Assembly (NCBI RefSeq): GCF_040438645.1
Contig: NZ_CP159253.1
Location: 248,001 to 312,000, forward strand
Reading direction: 5' to 3'
Source of the DNA: Mesorhizobium sp. WSM2240
Lineage (GTDB): Bacteria > Pseudomonadota > Alphaproteobacteria > Rhizobiales > Rhizobiaceae
DNA: 64,000 nt
Position 1 is the first letter of the stretch, and every line of letters starts with the position of its first letter. Below, in pieces: positions 8,737 to 17,330 of the stretch. Below the pieces are notes generated by a model. The model was not told where the DNA came from, did no database searches, and saw only the letters and a list, made by a program, of their open reading frames with translations. The position numbers were made by a program, and so were the translations under genes.

Positions 8737-9189
8737 TTATTTGTGCACCGGCCGCGTTCCGATCGACTGCGCGAAGCGCAGCAGGTAGCCGTCGGGATCC
8801 TGTACGATGAACTGCCGGCAGCCAAGCAGAACGTCATCGCGACGGTACCATTTTTCCTCCATGGCGCGGAAAATCACCAGTCCTTCGGTTTGGCACGCAC
8901 GATGGATAGCATTGACGTCCTCCACGTCGATCTGGATATTCATGCCCCTGCCGAATGGCCTTGAAAGCTCCGCCGCGAGCCAGGAGTCGTCCTCGAGCTG
9001 CTCCAGCATGATTTGAGCGCTATTCATGTCGAGATAGGCAAAGCCTTGCTCCGGTCGGGCGTAAAGTATCCTGAAGCCGAAAACACGGTGATAGACTTCG
9101 ATGCTCGCCCGCACGTCCGTACAGACAAGTTCCGGCACCAGGGCCGCCATGTCGCTGCGATTTCCCATCAGGATTTGACCTTCGCTCAC
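8737..9189 (-). CDS. VOC-superfamily (glyoxalase/bleomycin-resistance-like) protein
   Basis: This 150-residue protein has the paired beta-alpha-beta-beta-beta units of the VOC fold: 'VPELVCTDVRASIEVYHRVFGFRI' at the start and 'RQFIVQDPDGYLLRFAQSIG' at the end. Its start overlaps the stop of the dehydrogenase gene upstream by 4 bases, so it is the last gene of that unit. VOC proteins include glyoxalases, dioxygenases and drug-binding proteins; the sequence does not decide among them. The context suggests it handles a product or inhibitor linked to methylated-amine oxidation. Confidence 0.8.
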   Translation of the reverse strand: MSEGQILMGNRSDMAALVPELVCTDVRASIEVYHRVFGFRILYARPEQGFAYLDMNSAQIMLEQLEDDSWLAAELSRPFGRGMNIQIDVEDVNAIHRACQTEGLVIFRAMEEKWYRRDDVLLGCRQFIVQDPDGYLLRFAQSIGTRPVHK

Positions 9190-11621
9190 TCAGGATCGTA
9201 GAGCGGCTCCATGTGGAGCACGGCCCGCGTCCGCTCCATCGCCACGACCAGCTCGTAATCGCCCGACAGCAGGAAATCATCGCCGACGCCGTTCGGATTG
9301 CGGACATATCCGTAGCCGATGTTCTTGCCGACGGTATAGCCATAACCGCCGCTGGTGAGATAGCCGACGGCTTCGCTGTTCCGCAGGATCGTCTCCCGGC
9401 CAAGCAGCACAATTTCGGGGTCGTCGACCGTGAAGCAGGTGAAGCGCTTTTTCAGCGTTTCACCCTGCAATTTTTCCAGCGCCTGCCTGCCGACGAAGTC
9501 GATTTTCTTGCGGAGCTTCACCGCCCAGCCCAGCCCCGCTTCGAAAGGCGTGTCGTTGGGCGTGATGTCGGAACCCCAGGCGCGGTAGCCCTTTTCGAGC
9601 CGAAGCGATTCCAATGCACGATACCCGACCGGGCGGATGCCGTGCGGCTTGCCCGCCGCCATCAGCGTGTCGAATACCTCGCCCGTGGCGTCGATCGGCA
9701 CATGCAGTTCCCAGCCGAGCTCGCCGACATAGGTGATGCGAAGCGCTCGCACCTTTTGCCCGGCGATCACGATCTCACGGACATGGCCGAACGGGAATGC
9801 AGCCTTGGAAACATCGGCATCGGTGACCGCCGCCAGCACATCTCGCGCGCGGGGGCCCATCAGCGAAAGCGTGCCGAATTCCTCCGTCACATCCGCAAGC
9901 TTCACATCGAGCCCGGCCGAAATGTGGTCGCGTATCCGCGCAAGATCGTGCGTGCGGAAGCCGGTGCCGGTGACGATGTAGAATTTGTCCTCGGCGATCC
10001 GCGCCACGGTCAGGTCGGCTTCGATGCCGCCGCGCGTGTTGAGAAGCTGAGTGTAGGTCAGGCGGCCGGCGGGCTTGGTGACATCGTTAGCGCAGATCCA
10101 GCCGAGCGCCTTGAGCGCGTCCGCTCCCGTCATCTCATATTTGGCGAAGGAGGACTGATCGAAGATGCCGACCGCCTCGCGCACGTGCCGATGCTCCTCG
10201 CCGACAGGCTCGAACCAGTTCTGGCGGCCCATCGAATAGATGTCGCGCGCACCCATCCCCTCCGGCGCGAACCAGTTAGGCCGCTCCCAACCGAGCTTCG
10301 AGCCGAACACCGCGCGGTGCGCCTTCAGCCGTTCGTAGAGCGGCGAAACAATGCGCGGCCGGCCGGAAAGATATTCCTCGTGCGGGAAGCCGATCGTGTA
10401 GTGCTTGCCATAGGCCTCCAGCGTGCGATCTGAGACCCAGTCGCGGTCTCGATGAAGGCCGGAAAAGCGGCGGATGTCGACCACCCAGAGATCGAGCGGC
10501 GCCTCGCCGTCCATCGTCCATTGCGCCAGCACCCAGCCGGCGCCGCCGCCGGAGGCGATACCGAATGCGTTGAAGCCCGCGCCGACAAACATGTTTTCGC
10601 ATTCCGGTGCGACGCCGAGGATGAAGTTGCCGTCCGGGGTGAAACTCTCAGGGCCGTTGATCATCTGCTTGACCCCGGCCGTCTCCAGCGTCGGGATTCG
10701 GGCGATCGCCTGCGTCATATGCTGTTCGAAATGATCCCAGTCGTCGTCGAACAACCGGAACTGCCAGTCGTTCGGAACGTCCCCGCCCGGCAGTTCGGTC
10801 GACCATGCCTGCGGGTTCGGCTCGTAGCCGCCCATCACCAGCCCGCCGACCTCCTCCTTGAAATAGGTGCGCCGGTCCGGGTCGCGGATGGTCGGCGCAT
10901 TCGCCGCCAGCCCGTCGACCTTTTCGGTGATGATGTACTGATGCTTGACCGGCTGCAGCGGCACGTTGATGCCGGCCATCGCCCCCACCTGCCGCGCCCA
11001 TTGGCCGGCGCAGTTCACGACCTTTTCGCAGGCGATGTCGCCCTGGTCCGTCTTCACCTTCAGGATGCGGCCGTCTTTCATCTCGAAGCCGGTCACGCGG
11101 ACGTCCTCGAAGAGCTTCGCGCCGTGTATGCGCGCGCCCTTGGCCAGCGACTGCGTGATGTCGGACGGGCTCGCCTGGCCGTCGGTAGGCAGCCAGCTTG
11201 CGCCGACGAGGTCGCCAACCTCCATCAGCGGCCACATCGCCTTCACCTCGGCCGGCGAAAGAAGCTGCATGTCCATGCCGAAGCTTTTGGCCGTCGTCGC
11301 CAGCCGCTTGTATTCGGTCCAGCGATCCTGGTTGGTGGCGAGCCGCAGGCAGCCCGTCATCTTCCAGCCGGTTGCAAGCCCCGTTTCGGCCTCCAGCCCC
11401 TTGTAGAGCTCGACCGAATATTTCAGCACCCGCGTGATCGAAGCCGAAGAACGCAACTGCCCGACCAGGCCCGCCGCATGCCAGGTCGAGCCGGAGGTCA
11501 GCTTGCCCTGCTCCAGCAGCACGACATCCGCCTTATGGTCGCGCGCCAGGTGATAGGCGGTCGAGCAACCGATAATGCCGCCGCCGATGACGACGATCCG
11601 GGCGTGGGTTGGCAGGGTCAT
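9186..11621 (-). CDS. FAD-dependent dimethylglycine/sarcosine dehydrogenase-like protein with GcvT domain
   Basis: This 811-residue flavoprotein joins a DAO-type oxidoreductase to an aminomethyltransferase (GcvT) fold, as in dimethylglycine and sarcosine dehydrogenases. The FAD site IVVIGGGIIGCSTAYHL is at residues 9-25, followed by 'SGSTWHAAGLVGQLR', where the family binds FAD through a His. The GcvT half starts near residue 430 and includes 'GYRALESLRLEKGYRAWGSDITPNDTPFEAGLGWAVKL'. It would oxidise an N-methyl amine and pass the one-carbon unit to folate. It starts two bases after the kinase-like gene, so they are one transcript. Confidence 0.9.
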   Translation of the reverse strand: MTLPTHARIVVIGGGIIGCSTAYHLARDHKADVVLLEQGKLTSGSTWHAAGLVGQLRSSASITRVLKYSVELYKGLEAETGLATGWKMTGCLRLATNQDRWTEYKRLATTAKSFGMDMQLLSPAEVKAMWPLMEVGDLVGASWLPTDGQASPSDITQSLAKGARIHGAKLFEDVRVTGFEMKDGRILKVKTDQGDIACEKVVNCAGQWARQVGAMAGINVPLQPVKHQYIITEKVDGLAANAPTIRDPDRRTYFKEEVGGLVMGGYEPNPQAWSTELPGGDVPNDWQFRLFDDDWDHFEQHMTQAIARIPTLETAGVKQMINGPESFTPDGNFILGVAPECENMFVGAGFNAFGIASGGGAGWVLAQWTMDGEAPLDLWVVDIRRFSGLHRDRDWVSDRTLEAYGKHYTIGFPHEEYLSGRPRIVSPLYERLKAHRAVFGSKLGWERPNWFAPEGMGARDIYSMGRQNWFEPVGEEHRHVREAVGIFDQSSFAKYEMTGADALKALGWICANDVTKPAGRLTYTQLLNTRGGIEADLTVARIAEDKFYIVTGTGFRTHDLARIRDHISAGLDVKLADVTEEFGTLSLMGPRARDVLAAVTDADVSKAAFPFGHVREIVIAGQKVRALRITYVGELGWELHVPIDATGEVFDTLMAAGKPHGIRPVGYRALESLRLEKGYRAWGSDITPNDTPFEAGLGWAVKLRKKIDFVGRQALEKLQGETLKKRFTCFTVDDPEIVLLGRETILRNSEAVGYLTSGGYGYTVGKNIGYGYVRNPNGVGDDFLLSGDYELVVAMERTRAVLHMEPLYDPE

Positions 11622-11623
11622 GT

Positions 11624-12508
11624 TCAGGATTTTCCGTAGGTCGAGCGATATTGGTCGAGCGCCTCAGTGAGGCGTGACAGGTTCTCGGCCGTATAGGCGA
11701 CATAGTCGACGCCGGGCGCGGCAAGGTGCAGTTCCGAGACCATGCTCCACATCGCCTCACGCAGGAGCGAGGCGCATTGCATGGCCGCATGGGAGCGAAG
11801 CAGGTCGGTCGTGGGCTCGCCGCCGAAATATGTGGCGAGAAACTCTTCCGATTCCTGTTCGGTCATGCCGGCATTCGAGGCAGCGCCGGCGAGGTCGAAC
11901 ATGGCTGTGGAGAAGCCGGCATATTCGAAGTCGATCAGCCACAGCCGCGCGCCGTCCTCGAGTATGTTGGCGGGCAGAAGATCATTGTGGCCGAAGATCA
12001 CCGGCAGCGCCGTCTGCGCCTGCTCCAGTTCCTCGGCGAGCGCCAGATAGCCCGGGATTTCCGAAGCCATGCGGCTGCCCCCGGCCTCCAGGGTGCGGGC
12101 ATAGTCGCGGATGACGTGGAAGACCCAGAACATGAATCCTGCGCCGGACACATGGCGCGGCATCTCCTGGTGGAAGCGCCGCAGCATGACCGCGATGCGC
12201 TCGCGGTTCGCCCGCACGTCCTTCGCCCCGTAGGTTTTCGCGCCGATGAAGGCAGTGACCATGATGCCCGGCTCGGCATAGATTACCTCCGGCGCGAAGC
12301 CGGCGGCATGGGCGGCGCGCGCGGTCATGATCTCGCGTTCGCGCGAAACATGGTGGAATGGAAAATCCCTGCCGAAGCGCACGACATGCCGGCCTGCGCC
12401 GTCGGTCACCAGGTAGCTCTCATTGCTGATGCCGCCGTGCAGCGGCTCGATCGCGATGCCGCCTTTCCACAGGGGCAGGGCGCGGATACGGTGTTCGTTG
12501 TTCCTCAC
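11624..12508 (-). CDS. Choline/ethanolamine-kinase-like phosphotransferase
   Basis: This protein of about 294 residues belongs to the choline kinase/aminoglycoside phosphotransferase fold. The catalytic loop reads FGHNDLLPANIL and the metal-binding segment LWLIDFEYAGFSTAMFDLAG, both typical of choline-kinase-like enzymes; 'LHGGISNESYLV' is the nucleotide loop. I prefer the GTG at 12508 with GAGGG before it; a GTG at 12523 lies at the edge of a repeat and has no ribosome site. It leads the unit with the dehydrogenase and VOC genes, so its substrate is probably choline or another amino alcohol, which is inference. Confidence 0.82.
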   Translation of the reverse strand: MRNNEHRIRALPLWKGGIAIEPLHGGISNESYLVTDGAGRHVVRFGRDFPFHHVSREREIMTARAAHAAGFAPEVIYAEPGIMVTAFIGAKTYGAKDVRANRERIAVMLRRFHQEMPRHVSGAGFMFWVFHVIRDYARTLEAGGSRMASEIPGYLALAEELEQAQTALPVIFGHNDLLPANILEDGARLWLIDFEYAGFSTAMFDLAGAASNAGMTEQESEEFLATYFGGEPTTDLLRSHAAMQCASLLREAMWSMVSELHLAAPGVDYVAYTAENLSRLTEALDQYRSTYGKS

Positions 12509-12527
12509 TCTGCCCTCGCACACGCTT

Positions 12528-12628
12528 AGAGCATGATCCCGAAAAGTTGCAGACTTTCGGACAAGATCATGCGGCTAAACAAACAGTTAGAGCCCCATTC
12601 CGATTCGATCGGAATAGATCAGCTCTAG
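12528..12628. repeat. RIME-type Rhizobium intergenic mosaic element
   Basis: Two consecutive palindromes make up the element: AGAGCATGATC pairs with GATCATGC around a GAAAAGT...ACTTTCGG core, then TTAGAGC pairs with GCTCTAG around a CCGATTCGATCGG core. This two-hairpin layout matches the Rhizobium-specific intergenic mosaic element as I recall it. It lies directly upstream of the kinase-like gene, between it and the divergent DeoR gene, and may form RNA hairpins in the leader. Confidence 0.8.
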
Positions 12629-12804
12629 GCCGCATTCGGCGCTGCGGTCCGGCGGCAATGTCAGGCGGGGCGACACGGCTTGTCAACGCAATGCTGTGGT
12701 TATTCCTGTCTTTTTGACCGCTTTGTCCAGCCTTTGTTTGCATTGAACGCCCGGGTTTTCTAAACCGGTCATTGATTGCGGCATTCCGGCAGGATCCCGA
12801 AGCA

Positions 12805-13587
12805 ATGAACCACTCGAAACGGCATGGCGAAATTCTCAGGCTAGTGCGCGAGGAAGGCACGATCAGCATTGCCGATCTCGCCGCCAAGCTCGACGTCTCG
12901 CTGGAAACGGTGCGTCGCGACGTCAAGCCGCTCACCAATGACGGCTCGGTGCTGAAGATGCACGGCGCGATCGGCCTGCCTTCGCTTGCCGGCGAAGCGC
13001 CGTTCGAACGCCGCATGCGCGAGAACGCCGACGCCAAGCGTGCCATCGCCAAACATGTCGCCACGACCATCCGCGACGGCGAATCCGTCATGCTGGACAC
13101 TGGCACCACGACCAGCTTTCTCGCCCGCGAACTGCTCGGCCACAGACGGCTGACCGTGGTCACCAACTCGTCCGACATCGCCCGCACCCTTGCCACCGTC
13201 AACGGCAACAAGGTCTATATGGCCGGCGGCGAGTTGCGCAGCGATTCCGGCGCTGCCTTCGGCGCCTCGGCCATCGAGTTCGTCAGCCGCTTCAGCGTCA
13301 ACCACGCCGTCGTCACGGCGGGCGCCGTCGACGCCTCCACCGGCATCATGGACTACGATCTCGATGAGGCGGAGTTCGCGCGCATGGTGGTTTCCCGCGG
13401 CATCCGGGCGGTGGTGGCGACCGACCACAGCAAGTTCGGCCGCCAGGGCCTGGTCAAGGTCTGCAGCTTCTCGGGCTTCCACGAACTGGTCACCGACCGT
13501 ATACCGCCGCGCGACATCGCCGCCGCCCTTGGCGAAGCCGGCGCCAGGCTCACCATCGCCGGTGGCCAGCAAGCGGCGGCGGGCTAA
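12805..13587 (+). CDS. DeoR/GlpR-family transcriptional regulator
   Basis: This 260-residue repressor-type protein has an N-terminal DeoR winged helix-turn-helix ('GTISIADLAAKLDVSLETVRRDVKPL' near residues 16-41) and a C-terminal phosphosugar-isomerase-like sensor ('VMLDTGTTTSFLARELL', 'ATDHSKFGRQGLVKV'). The start MNHSKRHGEILRLVRE fits the family; upstream codons are unconserved. It is divergent from the kinase-dehydrogenase-VOC unit and is the obvious candidate to control it, perhaps in answer to a phosphorylated product of the kinase. Its stop overlaps the stop of the convergent reductase gene. Confidence 0.88.
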   Translation: MNHSKRHGEILRLVREEGTISIADLAAKLDVSLETVRRDVKPLTNDGSVLKMHGAIGLPSLAGEAPFERRMRENADAKRAIAKHVATTIRDGESVMLDTGTTTSFLARELLGHRRLTVVTNSSDIARTLATVNGNKVYMAGGELRSDSGAAFGASAIEFVSRFSVNHAVVTAGAVDASTGIMDYDLDEAEFARMVVSRGIRAVVATDHSKFGRQGLVKVCSFSGFHELVTDRIPPRDIAAALGEAGARLTIAGGQQAAAG

Positions 13588-14486
13588 AGGCTGTCCCAAA
13601 TCAGCGACCGGTGCGCCGCCACGCCGGCGAACGCGCCGTCGGAAACCGCGAAGGCGATGTTGGTCATCGAGCGGGCGGCATCGCCAGCGGCATAGACGCC
13701 GGGAACGCTCGTCTGCTGCAGTTCATCGACCTTGATGATCGGTCCAAGCCCGCCCTCGGTAAAAGTGCAGCCCAGTTGTTCGGCAAGCGGGCTCGCCATG
13801 CTGGTCCGCGGCGCGGTGAACAGCGCCTTGACCCGGACCGTGCGCCCATCATCGAGGACCATCACCAATTCGTCCGCGCCATCTGCCTCGCAAGCAGCAA
13901 TGCGCGCGCGCTCCAATTTCACGCGGCGCGCCTCGAGCGCCCGCATCTGCTCCGCATCCGGTTCAAAGGCGTCGTTAGTGAAAAGCGTCACGTCGCCCCA
14001 ATCGGGAATGAGTAGCGCCTGGTGCATCGACACAGCGCCAACGGCCAGCACGCCGAGCGGTCCACCCGCGGCCTCGTAGCCATGGCAATAGGGGCAGTGC
14101 AGCACTGTCTTGCCCCACTGCTCCTGCAGGCCGGGAATGTCCGGCAGCGTGTCGCGCACGCCGGTCGCGAGCAGCAGCCGCGCTCCTTCGAACGTTTTGC
14201 CGTCTTCCAGCGCGACTACAAAACCATCGTTCGCCGCCTCGGCCTTCTCCGCATATTCATCGACCATCGTCACAGTCGGGTAGGCGAGCAGTTGCCGCCT
14301 GGCTTCGCCCAGGATTTCAGCCGGCGTTCGGCCATCCTGTCCGAGAAAGCCGTGAGAGTGGACCGCGAAGCGGTTGCGCGGCTTCCCGCCGTCGATGACC
14401 AGCACACGCCGGCGCGCCCTCGCCACCTGAGTTGCGGCGGAGAGGCCGGCGAAGCTGCCGCCCACCACGATCAGATCATACTGCAT
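13584..14486 (-). CDS. Thioredoxin-reductase-like FAD/NAD(P) oxidoreductase
   Basis: This 300-residue flavoprotein has an N-terminal FAD loop (VVGGSFAGLSAATQ, residues 7-20), a redox-active CPYC at residues 131-134 followed by HGYE, and the C-terminal FAD motif VYAAGDAARSMTNIAFAVSDGAFAG. The NAD(P)-binding part is less canonical (GVLAVGAVSMHQALL in place of a GGGDSA-type loop), which places it among thioredoxin-reductase-like proteins of uncertain partner rather than standard TrxB. Its start overlaps the end of the Rrf2 gene by 11 bases, so the regulator and enzyme form one operon. Confidence 0.85.
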   Translation of the reverse strand: MQYDLIVVGGSFAGLSAATQVARARRRVLVIDGGKPRNRFAVHSHGFLGQDGRTPAEILGEARRQLLAYPTVTMVDEYAEKAEAANDGFVVALEDGKTFEGARLLLATGVRDTLPDIPGLQEQWGKTVLHCPYCHGYEAAGGPLGVLAVGAVSMHQALLIPDWGDVTLFTNDAFEPDAEQMRALEARRVKLERARIAACEADGADELVMVLDDGRTVRVKALFTAPRTSMASPLAEQLGCTFTEGGLGPIIKVDELQQTSVPGVYAAGDAARSMTNIAFAVSDGAFAGVAAHRSLIWDSL

Positions 14487-14925
14487 GGCTGGTTACTCCA
14501 GTTTCGTCGTAGCGGCGGCGAAAATCGGCCGCCAGATCGGCAAGCATGATCCGGCCGAGCCTTTCGGCGAGCAGCCGCTCTGCCTCCGCACGAAAATCCT
14601 CCAGCGCCGCGATCACCGCTTGCTCGACCAGGCAGCCGGGGCTTTCCGGCTCGGTGCTGAACGGCAAAAGCGTCTCGCCGAGTGCCGAACTGATCTCGGC
14701 CAGCGAGATCTGGTCCGGTGCGCGGCCGAGCTGCCATCCCCCGCCATGCCCGCGCGAGGAGGCGACGATGCCCGCTTCGCGCAGGCCCGCGATGGTGCGC
14801 CGCACGACGACCGGATTGGTGTGGATGAAGGACGAGAGCTCTTCCGAGGTTAGCGCCCGCCCGCCCGCCTCGGCCATGTGGACGAGCATGTGCAACGCGG
14901 AGGAAAACTTACTGTTTCGTTTCAT
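14476..14925 (-). CDS. Rrf2-family transcriptional regulator without a cysteine cluster
   Basis: This 149-residue winged-helix protein has the Rrf2 layout: 'SALHMLVHMAEAGGRALTSEELSSFIHTNPVVVRRTIAGLREAGIV' is the DNA-binding region and 'SSRGHGGGWQLGRAPDQISLAEI' the wing. Iron-sulfur members such as IscR and NsrR carry three Cys; only one Cys is present here (near residue 97), so it probably senses something else or uses a single thiol. It leads the operon with the thioredoxin-reductase-like gene. A perfect 17-nt palindrome touches its start codon, suggesting autorepression. Confidence 0.88.
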   Translation of the reverse strand: MKRNSKFSSALHMLVHMAEAGGRALTSEELSSFIHTNPVVVRRTIAGLREAGIVASSRGHGGGWQLGRAPDQISLAEISSALGETLLPFSTEPESPGCLVEQAVIAALEDFRAEAERLLAERLGRIMLADLAADFRRRYDETGVTSHAV

Positions 14926-14942
14926 GTAACTAAATTAGTTAC
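14926..14942. promoter_or_regulatory. Perfect 17-nt palindrome, probable Rrf2 operator
   Basis: GTAACTAA and TTAGTTAC flank a single central A, immediately upstream of the Rrf2 start codon and about 60 bases before the divergent LysR gene. Length, symmetry and AT-rich content suit an Rrf2-family operator. Binding by this protein is inferred from position. Confidence 0.65.
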
Positions 14943-15003
14943 GAATAGTCCGGCCGTCAAGCCGCCACTTCCCAACGCCCGCGCCAGCGTGTCTATTCGC
15001 GCC

Positions 15004-15915
15004 ATGGCGTTCACCATCAGGCAGTTGCAGTTCTTCGTCGCCGTGGCCGAGCAGGGCACCGTTTCGCGCGCCGCGCAGAACCTGTCGATCTCGCAATCCT
15101 CGGTCACCGAAGCGATCAAGGAACTCGAAAGCGATCTCGGCGTCGAACTCTTCGAGCGCCATCCGCGCGGGCTCAACATCACTCACAAGGGCCACCAGTT
15201 CCTGCGCCACGCCACCAAGATTCTTGCCGACGTGTCGGATGCGCGGCGGACGTTTTCGCAGGAACAGGAGCGGGCGGGTGGGCGTCTGCAGCTCGGCGTG
15301 ACCTCGCTGGTCGCAGGCTACGTGCTTTCCGATCTGCTCGCCCGCTACCGCCGCGCCTTTCCCGGTGTCGAGGTCACCGCGATAGAGGACAATGGCGACT
15401 ATCTCGAGCACCTTCTGGTCGGCGGCGAACTCGACGTTGCGGTGATGGTCATCTCCAACCTGCGTGACCGCATGGCGCTGCAGGCCGAAATCCTCGAAGT
15501 CTCGCCCTACCGCCTATGGCTGCCGCTCGGCCATCACCTTGCCGGCGCCGACATCATCGGCATCAACGACATCGCCGCCGAGCCCTTGATCATGCTGACC
15601 GTCGACGAGATCGAGGAAAACACCGGCAAGCTTCTGGTGGCGCTCGGCGCGCGCCCGCACGTCGCCTTCCGCACCCGCTCGGTCGAGGCCGTGCGCAGCC
15701 TGGTTGCCACCGGCGCCGGCGTCGCGCTCCTGCCTGATCTCGTTTACCGGCCGTGGTCGCTGGAAGGCGACCGCATCGAATCCCGCGATATTTCCGGCGC
15801 GCTCCCGGTGGTGCAGGTCGGCATGGTCTGGCGTCGCGGCTCCAGCCTGCCGCAAGCCGCCCGCGATTTCATCGGTATGGCGCAAGGACAGCGCTCCGTC
15901 CGCCAGCGTCCGTAA
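15004..15915 (+). CDS. LysR-family transcriptional regulator
   Basis: This 303-residue protein opens with the LysR helix-turn-helix ('MAFTIRQLQFFVAVAEQGTVSRAAQNLSISQSSVTEAIKELESDLGVELFER') and continues with a periplasmic-binding-like effector domain from about residue 90 ('LQLGVTSLVAGYVLSDLLARYRRAFPGVEV'). The start at MAFTIRQ is the family start; the 42 codons before it overlap the Rrf2 operator region. It is divergent from the Rrf2-reductase pair and lies upstream of the polyamine transporter operon, so either could be its target. Confidence 0.88.
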   Translation: MAFTIRQLQFFVAVAEQGTVSRAAQNLSISQSSVTEAIKELESDLGVELFERHPRGLNITHKGHQFLRHATKILADVSDARRTFSQEQERAGGRLQLGVTSLVAGYVLSDLLARYRRAFPGVEVTAIEDNGDYLEHLLVGGELDVAVMVISNLRDRMALQAEILEVSPYRLWLPLGHHLAGADIIGINDIAAEPLIMLTVDEIEENTGKLLVALGARPHVAFRTRSVEAVRSLVATGAGVALLPDLVYRPWSLEGDRIESRDISGALPVVQVGMVWRRGSSLPQAARDFIGMAQGQRSVRQRP

Positions 15916-15923
15916 CTGCTGCT

Positions 15924-16000
15924 GGGGACAGTTTACTTTTTTCCGCCTGCGCGAACCCTGAAGCGTCTCGGCCTTCTGCGGAAAGAAGTAAACTGTCCCC
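15924..16000. repeat. 77-bp inverted-repeat element, GGGGACAGTTTACTT family, copy 1
   Basis: GGGGACAGTTTACTT... on the left mirrors ...AAGTAAACTGTCCCC on the right; the two 23-nt arms differ at one base and surround a 31-nt centre. A near-identical element lies at 19445-19522 and an orphan half at 40938-40959. These look like miniature mobile or REP-like elements. Confidence 0.8.
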
Positions 16001-16136
16001 TAGTCCTGCACCTATCGGAAAAACCGATATCGACGTTCTGACAAATGAATTTGCGAACGTGCGATATTCCGGTCACCTTGGCATTGCCGGGATAACGCCG
16101 CCTCTGGAGAGCGGCCCCGCCAATGGGAGAACCGTC

Positions 16137-17294
16137 ATGAAATCGTTCCTGAAATCCTGCACCGCGCTGACTGTCGCATTGAGCTTCTCCGGCCAGGCAA
16201 TGGCCCAGGTCAAGGAGATCGGCGAAGGCGAGGGGCAGGTCAACATCGTCGCCTGGGCCGGCTACATCGAGCGCGGCGAGACCGACAAGAACTTCGACTG
16301 GGTGACCAAATTCGAGGAGGCGACTGGCTGCAAGGTCAACGTCAAGACTGCCAACACCTCCGACGAAATGGTTGCGCTGATGAACGAGGGCGGCTTCGAC
16401 CTCGTCACGGCCTCGGGTGACGCCTCGCTGCGCCTGATCGCCGGCAAGCGCGTGCAGCCGATCAACATCGACCTGATCAAGAGCTGGGGAACCATCGACG
16501 ATCGCCTGAAGGACGCGCCCTGGCACACGGTCGACGGCGTCCATTACGGCGTACCCTATATGTGGGGCCCGAACGTTTTGATGTACAACACCAACGTCTT
16601 CAAGGAAGCGCCCAAGAGCTGGAGCGTGGTGTTCGAGGAGACGAACCTTCCCGACGGCAAGTCCAACAAGGGCAGGGTGCAGGCCTATGACGGGCCGATC
16701 CACATCGCCGATGCGGCGCTCTATCTGATGACGCACAAGCCGGAACTCGGCATCAAGAGCCCCTACGAACTGAAGGAAGAACAGTACAAGGCGGCGCTCG
16801 ACCTCTTGCGCCAGCAGCGCCAGCTCATCGGCCGCTACTGGCACGACGCCTTCATCCAGATCGACGACTTCAAGAACGAAGGCGTGGTCGCATCCGGCTC
16901 GTGGCCGTTCCAGGTCAACCTGCTCAAGGGCGAAAAGCAGCCGGTCGCCTCGGTGTTTCCCGAGGAGGGCGTCACCGGGTGGGCCGACACCACCATGATG
17001 CACGTGGATTCGGCCAATCCGAACTGCTCCTACATGTGGATGGAGCATTCGCTTTCGTCCAACCTGCAGAGCGATCTCGGGGTTTGGTTCGGCGCTAATC
17101 CGTCGGTTCCGGCAGCGTGCACCGACGGCCGCGGCATGATGACCAAGGAAACCTGCACGACCAACGGCTTCGACGATTTCGAGCAGGTCAAGTTCTGGAC
17201 GACGCCGACCTCGAAATGCGCCAGCCAGAACGATGAATGCGTGCCCTACTATCGCTGGGTGTCGGATTACATCGGCGTCATCGGCGGGCGGTGA
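16137..17294 (+). CDS. Polyamine-type ABC transporter substrate-binding protein (PotD/PotF-like)
   Basis: This is a 385-residue periplasmic protein with a Sec signal peptide (MKSFLKSCTALTVALSFSGQ, cut near residue 24 after AMA). The mature part begins 'GQVNIVAWAGYIERGETDKNFDWVTKFEEATGCKVNVK', a spermidine/putrescine-binding pattern, with 'YGVPYMWGPNVLMYNTNVF' as the ligand-side loop. Several Cys occur in the C-terminal third, unusual for the family and possibly forming disulfides. It leads an operon with ATPase, two permeases and an aminobutyraldehyde-type dehydrogenase, supporting putrescine as ligand. GGGAG precedes the start. Confidence 0.88.
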   Translation: MKSFLKSCTALTVALSFSGQAMAQVKEIGEGEGQVNIVAWAGYIERGETDKNFDWVTKFEEATGCKVNVKTANTSDEMVALMNEGGFDLVTASGDASLRLIAGKRVQPINIDLIKSWGTIDDRLKDAPWHTVDGVHYGVPYMWGPNVLMYNTNVFKEAPKSWSVVFEETNLPDGKSNKGRVQAYDGPIHIADAALYLMTHKPELGIKSPYELKEEQYKAALDLLRQQRQLIGRYWHDAFIQIDDFKNEGVVASGSWPFQVNLLKGEKQPVASVFPEEGVTGWADTTMMHVDSANPNCSYMWMEHSLSSNLQSDLGVWFGANPSVPAACTDGRGMMTKETCTTNGFDDFEQVKFWTTPTSKCASQNDECVPYYRWVSDYIGVIGGR

Positions 17295-17330
17295 ACTGGT
17301 AGCCTGTTCACCTGGCATCGCGCCGCCCCT

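Noticed and set aside
9213..11639. Two long plus-strand open frames opposite the flavoprotein gene
   Set aside because: Shadow of the dehydrogenase gene; no motifs.
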